Positions 9,500 to 21,213 of a stretch of 64,000 bases of DNA are shown piece by piece. Numbering within the stretch: position 1 is the first letter of the stretch; each line of letters opens with the position of its first letter. The translations under genes and the position numbers were made by a program. The stretch lies in NCBI GenBank assembly GCA_964059195.1, contig CAXKWD010000007.1:54721620-54785619 (forward strand), in the 5' to 3' direction. The notes under the pieces were generated by a model that saw nothing but the letters and a program-made list of their open reading frames with translations, had not been told where the DNA came from and made no database searches. Source of the DNA: Ectobius pallidus. Lineage: Eukaryota; Arthropoda; Insecta; Blattodea; Ectobiidae.

Positions 9500-11750
9500 C
9501 AGGGTTAGGATATTTAGGTGCAAATTTTATATGAAAAAAGGAAGGGAAAAGGTGCTAAAATAAGGTAAAAAAGGGGACAAAAAGGTGCTATTTTACTCAA
9601 TTAATTCAAAAAAATCTTATCTTCTATTAACAGTTACTGAGTTGCGAAAAAACACATCAAATCATCACTCACCAGAAACAGTAAAATACAGGAAGCTGTT
9701 GTACTTCAAGACATTGAGCATCTCTACATTTTTAAAAATAAGCCTGTTTCTATTAGGACATAGAATGTCTTTGTACATGCTAAAGCTTCTTTCGACATCC
9801 ACAGAAACCAGTGGGGCAAACTTTGTATTCACTTGGAATGGCAACTCTACACATGTGGGAAATTCCTCAACATCCGGATTTTTCTGAAGACTAGACTCAA
9901 GTTTGTCTTTAGCATAGCCCTCTAACTGGTCCCTCACTGAAGTGAAAATATCCCATTGTTTTTCCTTTTCGAGACCTTGTTCTTCCAATTGTTTGATAGC
10001 TGCAGTCAAGTACTTGTAACCATGGACACAAAATAGTTCTGTCTCCAAATTCTGTATTTATTCCGGTAGCAGAAGTTGTTGGGCCTTGGAAATCGCACCT
10101 GCGTCTGCTGGATCCAATGAAAGCACAAAATCCTTAATCTTGTCAAAATTCTCACACAACATAACAGCACACTGAATCCATGATCCCCAGCGAGTAATGA
10201 CCGGGGATTTTGGAAGGGGGAGGCCAGTGATTTCCTTGTAGGCAACAACACGACTCGGAGCTTTCTGTAGAATCTTCTTCAGGGCAGAGATGTATTCATT
10301 TGCAATGTCGTATTCATTCCTTATTGATTCACAAACCCTTTGAAGGGCATGGACTAGGCATGTCACATGCTTTAACTTAGGGAACAAAGGTTTCAATTGG
10401 TTAATTGCTGAAACCATGTATGGAGCCTGGTCTGTAACCACCAGAAGAAGTTTTTCTAATGCGATACCACTTGGCCAAAGGTTTTGACAGAAGTCCATGA
10501 TTGATTGCATTACTGTACTGGCGTTGGCTTTCTCCAGTTCGTACATTTTAAACAACATGGGCTTAACGTTCTCCCCTGATAGGGGAAAAACTAAAATGTT
10601 CAAAACATATCGTTCCATTGAGTCTGTAGTTTCATCCGATATGATTCCCACATCACAATCAGTCACTTTCTCCTTGATGGTTCTTATGGTTTCTTGGTAA
10701 ACAGGCTCCATGTAGTTTCTTCTTATAGTACTCTCATCAGGCACTGACATCTTTGTGTATTTTTCAAGGAATCCTTTGAAAGTCGGATGGTTTACCTTAT
10801 TGAGTGGAATTCCCGCTTGTGTAAGAGCAGCACATAAATCAATGTTGAATTTCTTCAAATTTTGAGTTTTTGAACACTGTTCAATCGCATTCCGTAATAA
10901 AGGTTGTCGCGATTTATTTGCTTGAAGTGTCTTGTTCTTTTGATGCTTAGAAGTGGAAATGTGTTGTTTGATGCGGTCTTGCTGGTGTTTTTCATCTAAC
11001 AAAATTCCTGAATCACAAATGCTACACCGTATTACAGTTCCATCTGTTTCTACGGAATCTTGTTTGAATTCCTGAGACAGAGAAAATAACTGGGCTCTGG
11101 ACACCTTAGGCATGGCAAAAATACACTCATTTAATCACAGATTTGCACTCACGATCAACAGACTACTGACTGGTGAAGTCAAGAAGATGGAAGTGAGAGA
11201 AAGAGGATTTGCGTATACACAATATTTTTTTATAATAAATTATAATTTGGTGGAATGAAATACGCATTTCCATTGTAGCAAGCTATTTGTTTCGGCAAAG
11301 TGAAAGAGGATTTGCGCGCACACACAATATTATTGTTGATGGAATGAAATATGCATTTCCATTGTAGGGAGCTATTTGTTTCGGCAAAGTGAGAGAAAGA
11401 GGGTTTGCACGCACACGCGTATCATTTTCTGTTGTTGCAGGTGTGCTTTCAGTCCTGCTTTTACTGGAAGTAAAATGGAATGAAACTCACAAGTCATTCA
11501 TAACACTTTATAATGATAAAATGCACTCTAGAAGAATATTGATAAGCTACAGTATATGAAAAAGGGGAAGAAAGGGGATTATGGGCACTGTTGAGAAAAA
11601 AAGGGGTAAAAGGTACCAAAAAACAGAAAAAAGGTGCTACAAAAATGTCTCCATTCTAGACTATAGATAAAATCTCACATTGTGGTATCTTTCCGAAGAG
11701 CTTTAATTTACCCTACAAGAAAAGGTGCGCACCTAAAAATCCTAACCCTA
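9500..11750 (-). mobile_element. hAT transposon (CGGBP1-like transposase), complete
   Basis: Both ends carry matching terminal inverted repeats: left 'cagggttaggatatttaggt', right (complement) 'tagggttaggattttt' and on. They are flanked by a perfect 8-bp duplication 'cttatgac' (9492-9499 and 11751-11758), the hAT hallmark. The 2251-bp element encodes one transposase on the minus strand. Subterminal regions are rich in 'aaaaggtgc' and 'aaaaggggtaaaagg' words on both sides, probably transposase-binding repeats. The host sequence is an older repeat whose other copy is at 3222-3425. Confidence 0.93.
9665..11113 (-). pseudogene. hAT transposase with one in-frame stop
   Basis: About 480 residues in one frame, interrupted by a single TAA at about 10056 (after QQLLLPE). 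The N-terminus MPKVSRAQLFSLSQEF is followed by a zinc-finger-like CSICDSGILLDE and HISTSKHQ, as in the CGGBP1 family. RNase-H-like motifs follow: ISDETTDSMERY (first Asp), LLVVTDQAPYM (second Asp) and CLVHALQRV. The C-terminus has SVDVERSFSMYKDIL, the hAT dimerisation block with the catalytic Glu. With only one lesion visible, inactivation is probably recent. A decayed relative of the C-terminal block lies at 55155-55265. Confidence 0.9.
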
Positions 11751-12361
11751 CTTATGACTGTTTATAGCAATAATTGGTTCATGGTATTCAACTGATTCCA
11801 TATTTCGTAACTGATACTTCTATTTACATAAGCAACCTTAAAATCTTCCCTTATTAGAGGCTGCCACATGAGCAAAGGAACTATGAACAATAGAACTTAG
11901 TTAAAATGAAAATTGAAATATCACAGATACAATGATCAAAAATTTTAAATAAAATACATACCATAATTTTTGGACCACAAGACACACTTTTTATCTTAAA
12001 AACAGAGCCTTGTATGTTGGGTGCAAAGTAAACTAAAAGAAATTAAAATGATGTAAATATTGTTGGTAATACCATAATCATAAATAAGGTGTTGTATAAT
12101 GATAAGATAGTCTTTCATGTGAAATCAGCTGTCAGTTGTTCAGTAAGGAAATCTTAAAATGTATAACATTAAATATCTTCAAATTTACACAATGCCACCT
12201 GTAGATGCACTGATTGCATTGTAAAAAGTATGATTTGTGAATGCAATGAAGTTGTTACATTCATGTCACTGATATTCTTCTTATTTTGCCACATACTGTA
12301 CTTCTATTCTAGCGAAGCTTAATTTTCCTGCTTTTTTGTTCTGCATTACGTAAGAATATTC
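11751..12361. repeat. hAT right flank and A/T-rich repeat
   Basis: 11759 to about 11950 continues the older repeat broken by the hAT element. About 11960-12240 resembles 47640-48060 (shared 'aaaacagagcc', 'ataaggtgttgta' and a 'gccacctgta' word), a dispersed non-coding repeat with a mariner-like 'ggaccataagatgcacc' end. No gene seen. Confidence 0.55.
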
Positions 12362-12777
12362 TCTGGGCCATAGTAATAGTCCTGTTTCACCTGAGAAACT
12401 CACGCAAAATCAGACTTGAGACGCTGTGCAGGGAAATAAATGCATATTGAGTACTGCCGGAAGCCTCTCGCTTGAGAAGATATTGCGTGAGAGCTGATCC
12501 GAGTTCTGGTCTTGAAACCAATATACGCTAGGTAATAGTCAAGTCTCAAAGCCGAGATTCCGAGCGTGCAGAGTAATAGTCACTGAAACTGGACTTGAGA
12601 TCCGTTTCAAGTAGGGAAAATCTCGTATCATGCAAGTGCAGTTCGAGGGTGACTCAAGATCAACTCAAGATGGCGTTTTGTTGACAGCATATTTAGCTTA
12701 TACACTCTTATTGTACACAAGAGTTACACATATATATTTAATTGAATTATTACTGTGTCTTGATAAATTCATACCTA
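12362..12777 (+). repeat. Putative TIR-element fragment
   Basis: Starts with 'gggccatagtaatag'; the same 15-mer in reverse ends a repeat at about 27165-27181. Internal 'gtaatagtc' words recur near 12535 and 12570. No coding potential; whether it is a MITE is undetermined. Confidence 0.35.
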
Positions 12778-12791
12778 TACTAGTTTTTATT

Positions 12792-13094
12792 GGGGGTACG
12801 CCGTAGCGTAGTGGTTGAGGCACTGCGCTACAAACCGGAAGGTCGCGGGTTCGATTCCCGATGAGGTCGTTGAGATTTTTCAATTGGCCTAATCCTTCTG
12901 GTGGCACTATGGCCCTGGGGTCGACTCAGCCTCTAACAGAAATGAGTACCAGGAGCAATCCTGGGGGTAAAGGCGGCCGGTGCGTAAGGCTGACAACCTT
13001 ACCACCTTCATGTGCCGAATGTCCAAAATCTGGGAGCCTCAACCTCCTGGAACCCTCTGGGCCTTCATGGCCTGTATAGGGATCACTTTACTTT
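12792..13094 (+). mobile_element. tRNA-derived SINE, copy 1
   Basis: A tRNA-like head with an A box (near 'gtagcgtagtgg') and a B box 'gggttcgattccc', a conserved body of about 230 bases and a (CTTTTA)-type tail. A direct duplication 'tactagtttttatt' (12778-12791 and 13095-13108) flanks it. It differs from copy 2 (14926-15233) at only a few positions, so both inserted recently. A 72-residue reading frame inside is identical in both copies only because the SINEs are nearly identical. Confidence 0.92.
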
Positions 13095-13272
13095 TACTAG
13101 TTTTTATTTTTATTCTGATTTCACTAAATGATTGTGGGTACTATATATAATATGTTTACATGTTTATTTAGTTGATCATATAGATCATAAATTGTATATC
13201 TGTGTGCAAAATAATTTAAATGTATTTTTCAGGGTGGAATGATAATTCTTTCACACTGGCCGTGTGTAGGCT

Positions 13273-13613
13273 AAGATGGACACGTGAAGTCAGAATGAAA
13301 AATTCAATGCCATAGCCGGGATTTGAACCAGGATCTTCGGAATTATCATTCCACTGTGACCTACTAGTGGTTTACTATAAAGCCCGGGTCTTTAAGCACT
13401 TACAGCTTGTAAGTCGCCACTGGGTTCGTATCTCATATTGAGAACGCCTGGTGGTATTCTGGGATTGTGAGTCAGTTGGAGAATTTAATGTTGTACCGGC
13501 ATGTTGCCATGGTAGCTCAGTTGGTTAGAGCATCGGCACGGAGAGCCGAAGATCCTGGTTCAAATCCCGGCTATGGCATTGAATTTTTCATTCTGACTTC
13601 ACGTGTCCATCTT
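13273..13613. repeat. Head-to-head tRNA-like inverted repeat
   Basis: A 68-base perfect inverted repeat (13273-13340 against 13546-13613). The right arm forms the 3' part of a tRNA-like unit at about 13504-13577 with paired ends 'gccatgg'/'ctatggc', a D-arm-like 'gctcagttggttagagc', a five-pair anticodon stem and B box 'ggttcaaatccc'. The loop has C where tRNA has U33, and the T stem has a mismatch. It is best read as a SINE/foldback unit rather than a working tRNA gene. Confidence 0.75.
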
Positions 13614-14859
13614 CAGGGTATTTAAATTGTAAATTTGTATGACGAAGCAAGAAATTGTAAAATTTCATATGGTGAATAAAAAACTAAACTAAACAATGTA
13701 CAATCCTAATCTATAGTGGGGAGCAGTCCTTAGATGCATTGTTCGATAAGGATTCAGAAACTAATAAAAATCAGGTAAACTAATAAAAAAAGTGCCAGTA
13801 TGCTTTTGTTGAATCAATTATAATAATTGCAATTATGATGTGCAGAAAATAAGTTTTTTTAATCAGATAAAAATCGATCAGCGTCAGCAGAACTACAGAT
13901 TTGTGTTACCTTGACAATTGTGTACTCACATAATTGCATAATTGCAGCACGAATTGATCCAAGGACCTCCAAATTATGAATCCAAGAAGTTACCATGTAG
14001 TTTGATAAGCATATGTGAAGGAATAGTGTTATTTGTCAAATCTCAATGTATTGCAACTTGAAATTCTTAAAATATGTCAACATTTCGCAAAATTCAGTGG
14101 CATATAACTCCGTTAATTATTTCACAGTAATGTACCTTCTGTGTATAACAATATTCATGTAGTTGGCCTACTCAATTTCAAATACATCAACGAAGTAAAC
14201 AAACATCTGACTGCACAGCAGACAAAGCCCTCAAATGATTAAAAATGCGGCATTGTAGTATAGACATGATTTTTAAAAAAATGTGACTTTTAATTATTTA
14301 TTACCAAGTGCCGGTCAACTGATTAGGTCCAAAATTAATAGGCTTCTTTCCATGGACGTTATAAATGCTTATTCCAAGTTTCATGAAAATCCGATAAAGC
14401 GTATTTGAGTTATGGGGCCTTTTGTTATATATTACCATAAAAAGTCACTAAATTGGGCATTATTCCGGTACCGGCCAACTGATTTGGTCCAATATCAACA
14501 GACGACTTTCCATGGACATTATAAATGTGTATACCAAGTTTCATGAAAATCTGATAAAGCGTATTTGAGTTATGGCGTGTTTAAAGGGGAACTGAACTAA
14601 AAAATTACATATATATTTTATTTTCAAATGAGTAAGAGCTCTGATTGTGTATTACTATACCAAAAATAAAAACTCGATCCAACTTACCGTTTCCGAGTTG
14701 TAGCGCTCTATAGCAGCGCTCGTGACGTCACCTGGCTAGCTCGGGTCGGACAGGGAGCATTACACACGGAACAGCCCAACACAACATAATATTAGTTTTA
14801 TTGTTGCGCTCTTCATTTTTGAGTATCCATTGTTAGACCATGTGTGTTCATTAACATCA

Positions 14860-15607
14860 TTGACAGTTTTCTTTACAATATTTTGCTTCCACTCAAATGT
14901 TTTCTTGTCGTACTTTCTCTTATAAGGGGTACGCCGTAGCGTAGTGGTTGAGGCGCTGCGCTACAAACCGGAAGGTCGCGGGTTCGATTCCTGATGAGGT
15001 CGTTGAGATTTTTCAATTGGCCTAATCCTTCTGGTGGCACTATGGCCCTGGGGTCGACTCAGCCTCTAACAGAAATGAGTACCAGGAGCAATCCTGGGGG
15101 TAAAGGCGGCCGGTGCGTAAGGCTGACAACCTTACCACCTTCATGTGCCGAATGTCCAAAATCTGGGAGCCTCAACCTGCTGGAACCCTCTGGGCCTTCA
15201 TGGCCTGTATAGGGATCACTTTACCTTTACCTTTACTTTCTCTTATAAACCCAATCTCCACATGATTTAGAAAATTCCACTGACGCGCCCACGACTCTTT
15301 TTCCTTGATGGAAGTTGTGGTCAAGAGTTGCTATCATTGACCGTAAATACATGCCTTCAAATGAAAATGGGTTCTTTTTGGTGCATATTTAAGACGTTCG
15401 CTATGATAGGATTCAAGACTTCCTGTGTGACAAGAATGATTGAGATGCATAATATCATTTAAAAATCTGGTATTCATAACGATGTTATATAGGTCATGGT
15501 AGTCTTTCGAATGCTTACTGAGCCATTTAGTATTTTTAATTTTATCAGCACTTAGCACATCGTGAGCACATGAATGGTATTTCTAATTACCTTCCCAACT
15601 TTGAATG
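14860..15607 (-). pseudogene. THAP transposon transposase, C-terminal part (outer copy)
   Basis: Minus-strand sequence homologous to the C-terminal third of the transposase at 19166-21213: LSADKIKNTKWLSKHSKDYH, TGSLESYHSERLKY and, beyond the SINE, the stretch read inverted near 14900 (complement of 'tacgacaagaaaacatttgagtgg'). Interrupted by the SINE at 14926-15233 and cut at 15611 by insertion of the inner transposon. It preserves residues around DLYNIVMNTRF that are disrupted by a small insertion in the inner copy. Confidence 0.8.
14926..15233 (+). mobile_element. tRNA-derived SINE, copy 2
   Basis: Same family as 12792-13094, with a handful of differences (for example 'gattcctgatg' for 'gattcccgatg') and tail (CTTTAC)n. 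Direct repeats 'tactttctcttataa' at 14911-14925 and 15234-15248 are the TSD; the interrupted sequence is the THAP transposon 3' region. Being in that element, it is younger than it. Confidence 0.93.
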
Positions 15608-15631
15608 TTAAAGGGGTACTGAACCAAATTT

Positions 15632-15907
15632 TTTACTTCTTCTCTTCTTTCTCTTCCCCTTGTGCCTCACGGCGTCGGGTCTGCCTCGATCCATTTCCTC
15701 CATTCTCCTCTGTCCCTTGCCATTCTCCTCAATTCTCCCATTCCTTTCCCCCTTCTTCTTGCCATCCCCTCGATACTGTCTAAATATGTCGTTCTGGGCC
15801 TTCCTCTTCCTCTCCTTCCCTCCTTTCTTGCTTCCATCACCTGTTTTGGCTTTCTCTCCTCTCCCATTCTTAACACATGTCCAAACCATTTCATCTGCCT
15901 TTCCCTT
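15632..15907 (-). pseudogene. LINE ORF2 C-terminus and 3' end
   Basis: The minus strand encodes the typical LINE tail domain: RERQMKWFGHVLRMGEER, KEGRRGRGRPRTTYLDSIEG and ARDRGEWRKW. It ends at the left in a GA-rich tail (plus-strand 'cttctcttctttctcttcc'). It continues at 18121; the intervening 2.2 kb is a later insertion. Imperfect flanking repeats 'aattttttactt' and 'aattttctactt' near 15625 and 18935 look like its TSD. Confidence 0.85.
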
Positions 15908-16721
15908 ATGGCCAAGTGCATCAACACTGATTAAGATTTGGTTAAACAGTGTTTACTTACACACGTTTAAGATTTTAAACATGATTAAAAAGGAATGTGG
16001 TGCAACATTCCTAATTTCTGTTTACGGGGCCGTGTTTAGCTGACGGCTTGTTTAAACACAGAGCATAAAATCGGAAAGCGAGCGTAGTATAATGAACGCG
16101 TTCTTTTGTTGACGAAGCCATTACCTAGAGGAAGAAGAAGAAGAAGTTAACAACAAGAAGACACCATGGAGGAGCGAGGATATGCTCTACTCTGCCTGTG
16201 ATGTAGGCAAGCATATTATGTATCTGCGAGTCAGTGAGACTATAGCATTACTTACATCATGTATGATTCGAGCTGCAGTTCTGAGCATATTTCCAATGTC
16301 CCCTACAACAATATTGAATGATCAGGTAGCATAATACCTCAATACAGTTAGTAGTCGATTCATATCAGAAACAGGATGATTTATTTCTGTTGGGAATTGC
16401 AGTACCTGTGAAACTATTTGTTTAGACAGGCGAAATCTCTCCACGAATTTCCTAACGGAAAGTTCGCTGCACTATTAAATTTCTACGCTCATTTTCATTC
16501 CGTTCAAGATATTCCAGATATAATAACTCTCTTCAAAGTCATCATCTACACCTTGTGTTTTCTTTGGCTTTTATAATATTATAAACACTTGAATTTCAAA
16601 AATACACTGCCATAGCCTTGTTTTTCTTTTGTTTTGCTTTCTTATATTTTAAAAAACATATATACACTGTACCGTTTAACATGTTAAGACTTCACTGCCA
16701 CTACGTTTTATATATACATAC

Positions 16722-16753
<32 letters not shown>

Positions 16754-17109
16754 TTTTTTTTTGCTTTCAGAATTTTTAAAAAACTGAAATACAGTGTTCC
16801 GTATAAGACTTTATAGAATTCGCTGCTACGGCTTTGTGTCTCTGTATTTTTTTCCTTTTGTAATATTTTAAAACCGTTAATACAGTTTACCGTATAATAT
16901 TATAAAAACTCACGTCCACTGTCTTTATATAATATAATAAACTGTCATAATGATTCAGATTGCAGTCTATTGAATAAAACTTCATGAATTCTCTGTCAAT
17001 ACCATAAAAAATTATTCACCAAGAATTATACAGGGCAGTAATAACTGTAATATCCTTTTATATATAATTATATATATATATACACACACACAGGGTAGTT
17101 TTACTTGTA

Positions 17110-17535
17110 AAATCAAATTAAAAAATGAATGTCACAATAGAAGAGATACATCAGTACGACACAAAATCAAGAAAGAACTTATACACAATAGGGCACAACA
17201 AAAAAGCATCAGAAAGGGATCCATATGTAATCGGGGTAAAATTTTATAACAAACTACCAGACAGTATAAAACAGTGTACCGGGACAAAATTTGCCAATAA
17301 AATAAAATAATACCTATGCCAAAAAGCACTCTACAGGATAGAAGAACTATGAAAAGCATGTATCTCTATTGAATAATTCAGATTGTAAGTTTCGGACATG
17401 TCCAACATCAATAATATGTATTTGATACCTGGACGAAATAAAATTGAAACAATTATTATTATTGTTATTAATGTTTGTTATTATTACTATTATTATTACT
17501 ATTAATTTTAATATTACTATTATTATTACTATGAT
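17110..17535 (+). pseudogene. LINE 3' fragment with (ATT)n tail
   Basis: Encodes a C-terminal LINE piece (KSRKNLYTIGHNKK, GVKFYNKLPDSIKQ) like the end of the ORF2 at 5146-8115 but diverged, followed by a short UTR and a (ATT)n tail from about 17450. 5' truncated. It belongs to a different LINE subfamily from the 4741-8421 copy. Confidence 0.7.
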
Positions 17536-17624
17536 TATTGACAGTGAATTCTTAAAATTTCATACAGTACCGGTACACTAATTAAACTTAAAAAATATTA
17601 GGATAAAAAAATAATTAGTCGCGA

Positions 17625-17700
17625 CCGGGGATTGAACCTGGGACCTCCTGCACCACAGCTCAGTACTATAACCACTCAGCCACGAACGATATTAGGAACA
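17625..17700 (-). repeat. tRNA-like SINE fragment
   Basis: The minus strand carries B box 'gggttcaatccccgg' and an A-box-like 'gtggctgagtgg'. Isolated tRNA-derived head with no obvious body; it cannot be shown to be a functional tRNA. Confidence 0.5.
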
Positions 17701-18120
17701 TCGCTTGAATGTTGGCCATGTGAAGCGGTCAGGCTTCTCTTATGTCGCGCTTCGAAAGTTAAAATTGTCTTTTTAGGTCTATGAGATGTGTTTATATAAT
17801 ATTTATTGTACTGTTCAGTTCGGAAAAATGGTATTATGATACTAATAAGATTAATATCGAGACCTAATTCGTCTGAAAAGAGAAATATGAGAAGAAGAGA
17901 GTCTCATCTATTGTTTCCAAGTCGACCCCGCCATTTCAGCAAACTGCTAATCATTGTTTAGCCTCAGTAACCGCCCGATTTTGACTGTTTAAGTTTAATC
18001 AACGGTAATCGGCGATTTCGACACTAATCGAGGTTGATGCGCCATAACTTTCCCTAATCATAGGTTAGGAAGAAATTATAAACGCTGATTACACTAATCA
18101 TTGTCGGTGCACTTGGCCAT

Positions 18121-18930
18121 CAGTCTCTCCTCCACTGATTTCTGCTTCAGCTCGTCTCTGATCCTCTCATTCCGTATTCTATCCCTTCTTGTCTTTCCTA
18201 CTATTCTTCGGTAGCATTTCATTTCTATTGCAGTAATGTTACTTATTCTCTCATTTGTAACTGGCCAACTTTCGCTCCCATACAACAGGGTTGGTTCTAT
18301 GACTGTTTTATATACCTGTAATTTTGTTCTGGCTTGTATTTCTTTCTTCCCAAATATTATGTTGCTTAATCCGTAATATATATTCCTAGCCTTCTTCGTT
18401 CTATTAAGTATTTCTTCCTTTATTATCCCATTTTGGTGTATTATCGTTCCCAAGTATTCATATGTTTTTACCTGTTCAAGTGACTTTCCATCACAATTAA
18501 TGTTAATTCCTTCAATCCTTTCCTCTATTTTTCCCATTTGCATTACTTTACTCTTGCTTGTGTTTACACTCATTCCCTTACTTTTCAGGATTTCTGTCCA
18601 TTCATTTACCATATCCTGCAGTTTTTGTTCTGTTTCTGCAATCAGTAGTATATCATCTGCGTACACTAATACCTGGCTATAGATCGTTCTCATATTCCAA
18701 TAGCCTACCTTCGTTTTGGTCGTCCTCCTCTTGCATGTTTTAATTATTTCATCCATAAAAACAATAAACAGCAAAGGACTCAGGCTGTCTCCTTGTTTCA
18801 CCCCTCCTCTCATTTCAAATTCCTTTGACTTCTCCCCATCAATCCTTACTAGTCCCTTTACTGACTTGTAGGTTGATTCTATGGCTCTTACTAACTTTTC
18901 GCTCACTCCTCTCTTCCTCAACACTTTCCA
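18121..18930 (-). pseudogene. LINE reverse transcriptase fragment (5' piece)
   Basis: Minus strand, about 260 residues: LRKRGVSEKLVRAIESTY, MRGGVKQGDSLSPLLF, the catalytic YADDILLIAE, VNTSKSKVMQMGK, KTYEYLGTIIHQNG and TLLYGSESW. This is the middle-to-end portion of a LINE RT, of the kind that ends with the 'WFGHVLRM' block found at 15632-15907. The two pieces are one LINE split by the AT-flanked element. Bases 18094-18120 of the apparent reading frame belong to that element. The 5' half (endonuclease and early RT) is missing through 5' truncation. Confidence 0.88.
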
Positions 18931-19165
18931 ATTTTCTACTTTATCTTAAAATAAAATATGATTCTCGCTAAGTGCAGAGTCCAAAACCATTTCTTTTTAC
19001 GTTCACTCATTCTCATTCTGTGAGTGATTTAAGTTATATTGTTGCAAGGCTGTGACGTCACGCGGCTACCGCGCCGCGGCGTCAGCAGTTTCAGTTTGGC
19101 TTGCTCTGTATTGTGTGAAAGGTGCCGGTCCTGTATTTCCTAGTATTGTTTATTGTGTAGTGTAA

Positions 19166-21213
19166 GTGAAGATGCCTGCGTGCAGTTCTTACGGTTGTTC
19201 AAATAATTCTGGTGTCCATAGGAATGTTGGTTACTATGTATTCCCTGATAAAAACAAGAACAGACGTTTGTACAACAAATGGGTTTCTTGCATGAAGCGT
19301 AAAAATTTTGTTCCAACAAAAAATTCTAGAGTATGTGGAAAGCATTTTAAAGAAGATGATTTTAATGAATCGGATATTTTAAAAATCAGAATATTGAAGG
19401 ATAAAAAATTCAGGTGCCCTAGACTAAAAGACAATGCGGTACCTTCAAAGTTTTTAGTGGGAAGTAAAGAAATTCCTTCTCCCAAGAAAAGGAAGTCTAA
19501 TTACTTTAAAAAGAGGGAAGTGTAGGAATTAATTGATAATTCAATAACTGATACTAAACAAGAAAGAGAAGCTACGCAAGTTTATGAATGTATGCATGTA
19601 GAGTTGAAGACTGACGCAGAAATACAGTGTGAGATAGGCACAGAAATTTATAGAGCTGCAAATTCTGTCTATATGAACTATGTTGATGAACATGACACCT
19701 CGGATGAAAAGGATGAAGATTACATCCCCGATGAAATCACTAGCGAAGGAGAAGAAGATGGCATAGAAAATATCAACTTGTCGGAAAAATATTCTTTTGT
19801 GTTTGTCTGTATAAGTGCCCTTCTTACACTGTTCAGTATATGCCACACATGTGGCGCTCCAGTTAATGAACGTTAAGTTGAAACGAGAGGAATAATGTTA
19901 CGAATAAAAACTCATTGTGTGAATGGGCATACATACGAGTGGTCTTCTGGAAGCATAGGTGGAAGTTTAAAAAGTAATGTGTTCATAGCCTCAGGAATGT
20001 ACCTATGCGGATTAACATTTAATTATTTATCAGCTTTCTCAAATTCTATTAAGCTATTATTTTTTTCTGAATCATACTTCTATAGGCTTGTAAAGAAATT
20101 TGTATTTCCTTCCGTACACAAAACGTGGTTAAAAGAAAAAGAAACTAACTATGTAGATGCTATGAGTGATTTAAATTTACGTTTATGTGGAGATGGACAA
20201 TATGACTCGCCTGGTTTTTCTGCCAAGTATGTGACGTATTCCATTATGAATTTACCAACGAATAAAATACTAGATTTTGTAATTGTACAAAGAGGAACTG
20301 TAGCTGGTGACATTGAAAAGGCTGCTTGTGAAAAAATAATAAGCACAATGAATGAGAAACTCCCTATTAAATTGTTCCTAACGGACAGACACACAGGTGT
20401 TAGAGCTTTAATGAAAAACAAATTTTCACACATACACCATGAATTTGATGTTTGGCACCTTGCTAAATCTCTAATGAAAAAGATTAACAATTTGCCGAAA
20501 TTCTCCGTCATTCATGAATGGAAACAATCAATTTATAATCATTTATGGTGGGCATCGTCTACGTGTGAGAATGACAGTATACTGCTAAAGGAGAAATTTA
20601 CCTCAATTCTCAATCACATTGTTAACATTCATAGCTGGGAGGGTAATGAGAAATACCATTCATGTGCTCACGACGTGCTAAGTGCTGATAAAATTAAAAA
20701 TACTAAATGGCTCAGTAAGCATTCAAAAGACTACCATGACCTATATAGGCTAACATCATTATGAATACCAGATTTTTAAATGATATGCATCTCAATCATT
20801 TTTGTCACACAGGAAGTCTTGAATCCTATCATAGCGAACGTCTTAAATATGTACCAAAAAGAACCCATTTTTCATTTGAAGGCATGTATTTACGGTCAAG
20901 GATAGCAGCTCTTGACCACAACTTCCATCAAGGAAAAAGAGTCGTGGGTGGTTCAGTGGAATTTTCTAAATCATGTGGGGATTGGGTTTATAAGAGGAAG
21001 TACGACAAGAAAACATTTGAGTGGAGGCAAAATCTTGTAAAGAAAACTGTCAATGAAGTTAATGAACACACATCTCTGAAGTGTCCGTATGTAATACCAG
21101 ATGTTACCGATCGGAATGACATACCATGCAATATGGGTTCACTCCACAAAACCAAACCTTCAAAAGCGGAAATGAGAGAGAGGTACTTTTCTCGGATGGG
21201 ATTAACTTTGTGA
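19166..21213 (+). pseudogene. THAP-domain transposase (inner copy)
   Basis: N-terminal THAP zinc finger: C4 and C9 in MPACSSYGC, KWVSCMKRK, VCGKHFKEDDF and the closing AVPSKF box, giving sequence-specific DNA binding. An acidic linker (DEHDTSDEKDEDY), a cysteine stretch and a long RNase-H-like region follow: LCGDGQYDSPGFSAKYVTYS, LFLTDRHTGVRALM, FDVWHLAKSLMKK, NHLWWAS and HTGSLESYHSERLKY. Lesions: TAG at about 19523 (also in the other copy), TAA at about 19874 (AAA in the other copy) and a four-base insertion near 20748. The architecture resembles THAP transposases of the ISL2EU/IS4EU kind; assignment is from memory of motifs, hence tentative. DNA transposition by cut-and-paste is the inferred role. 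Confidence 0.85.

Larger units (their letters stand above)
15910..18118. mobile_element. AT-flanked 2.2-kb TIR element inside a LINE
   Basis: Left end 'ggccaagtgcatcaacac' and right end (complement) 'ggccaagtgcaccgacaa' form TIRs, with the dinucleotide AT on each side (15908-15909, 18119-18120). Removing the element and one AT restores the LINE reading frame VEERLIRERQMKWF. Inside: no transposase, a LINE 3' fragment (17110-17460), a tRNA-like unit (17625-17700) and AT microsatellites (about 16708-16760 and 17450-17535). ISL2EU-type elements are known for AT duplications, but with no protein the superfamily is open. Confidence 0.8.

Noticed and set aside
13504..13577. Functional tRNA gene with a complete-looking cloverleaf
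   Set aside because: C replaces U33, the T stem has a mismatch, the anticodon GGA would be serine but lacks the long variable arm, and its 3' half is part of a perfect inverted repeat shared with a SINE-like unit.
12861..15212. Two identical 72-residue reading frames (12861-13079 and 14994-15212) as a conserved small gene
   Set aside because: Both lie inside near-identical SINE copies; identity reflects recent SINE insertion, not protein selection.
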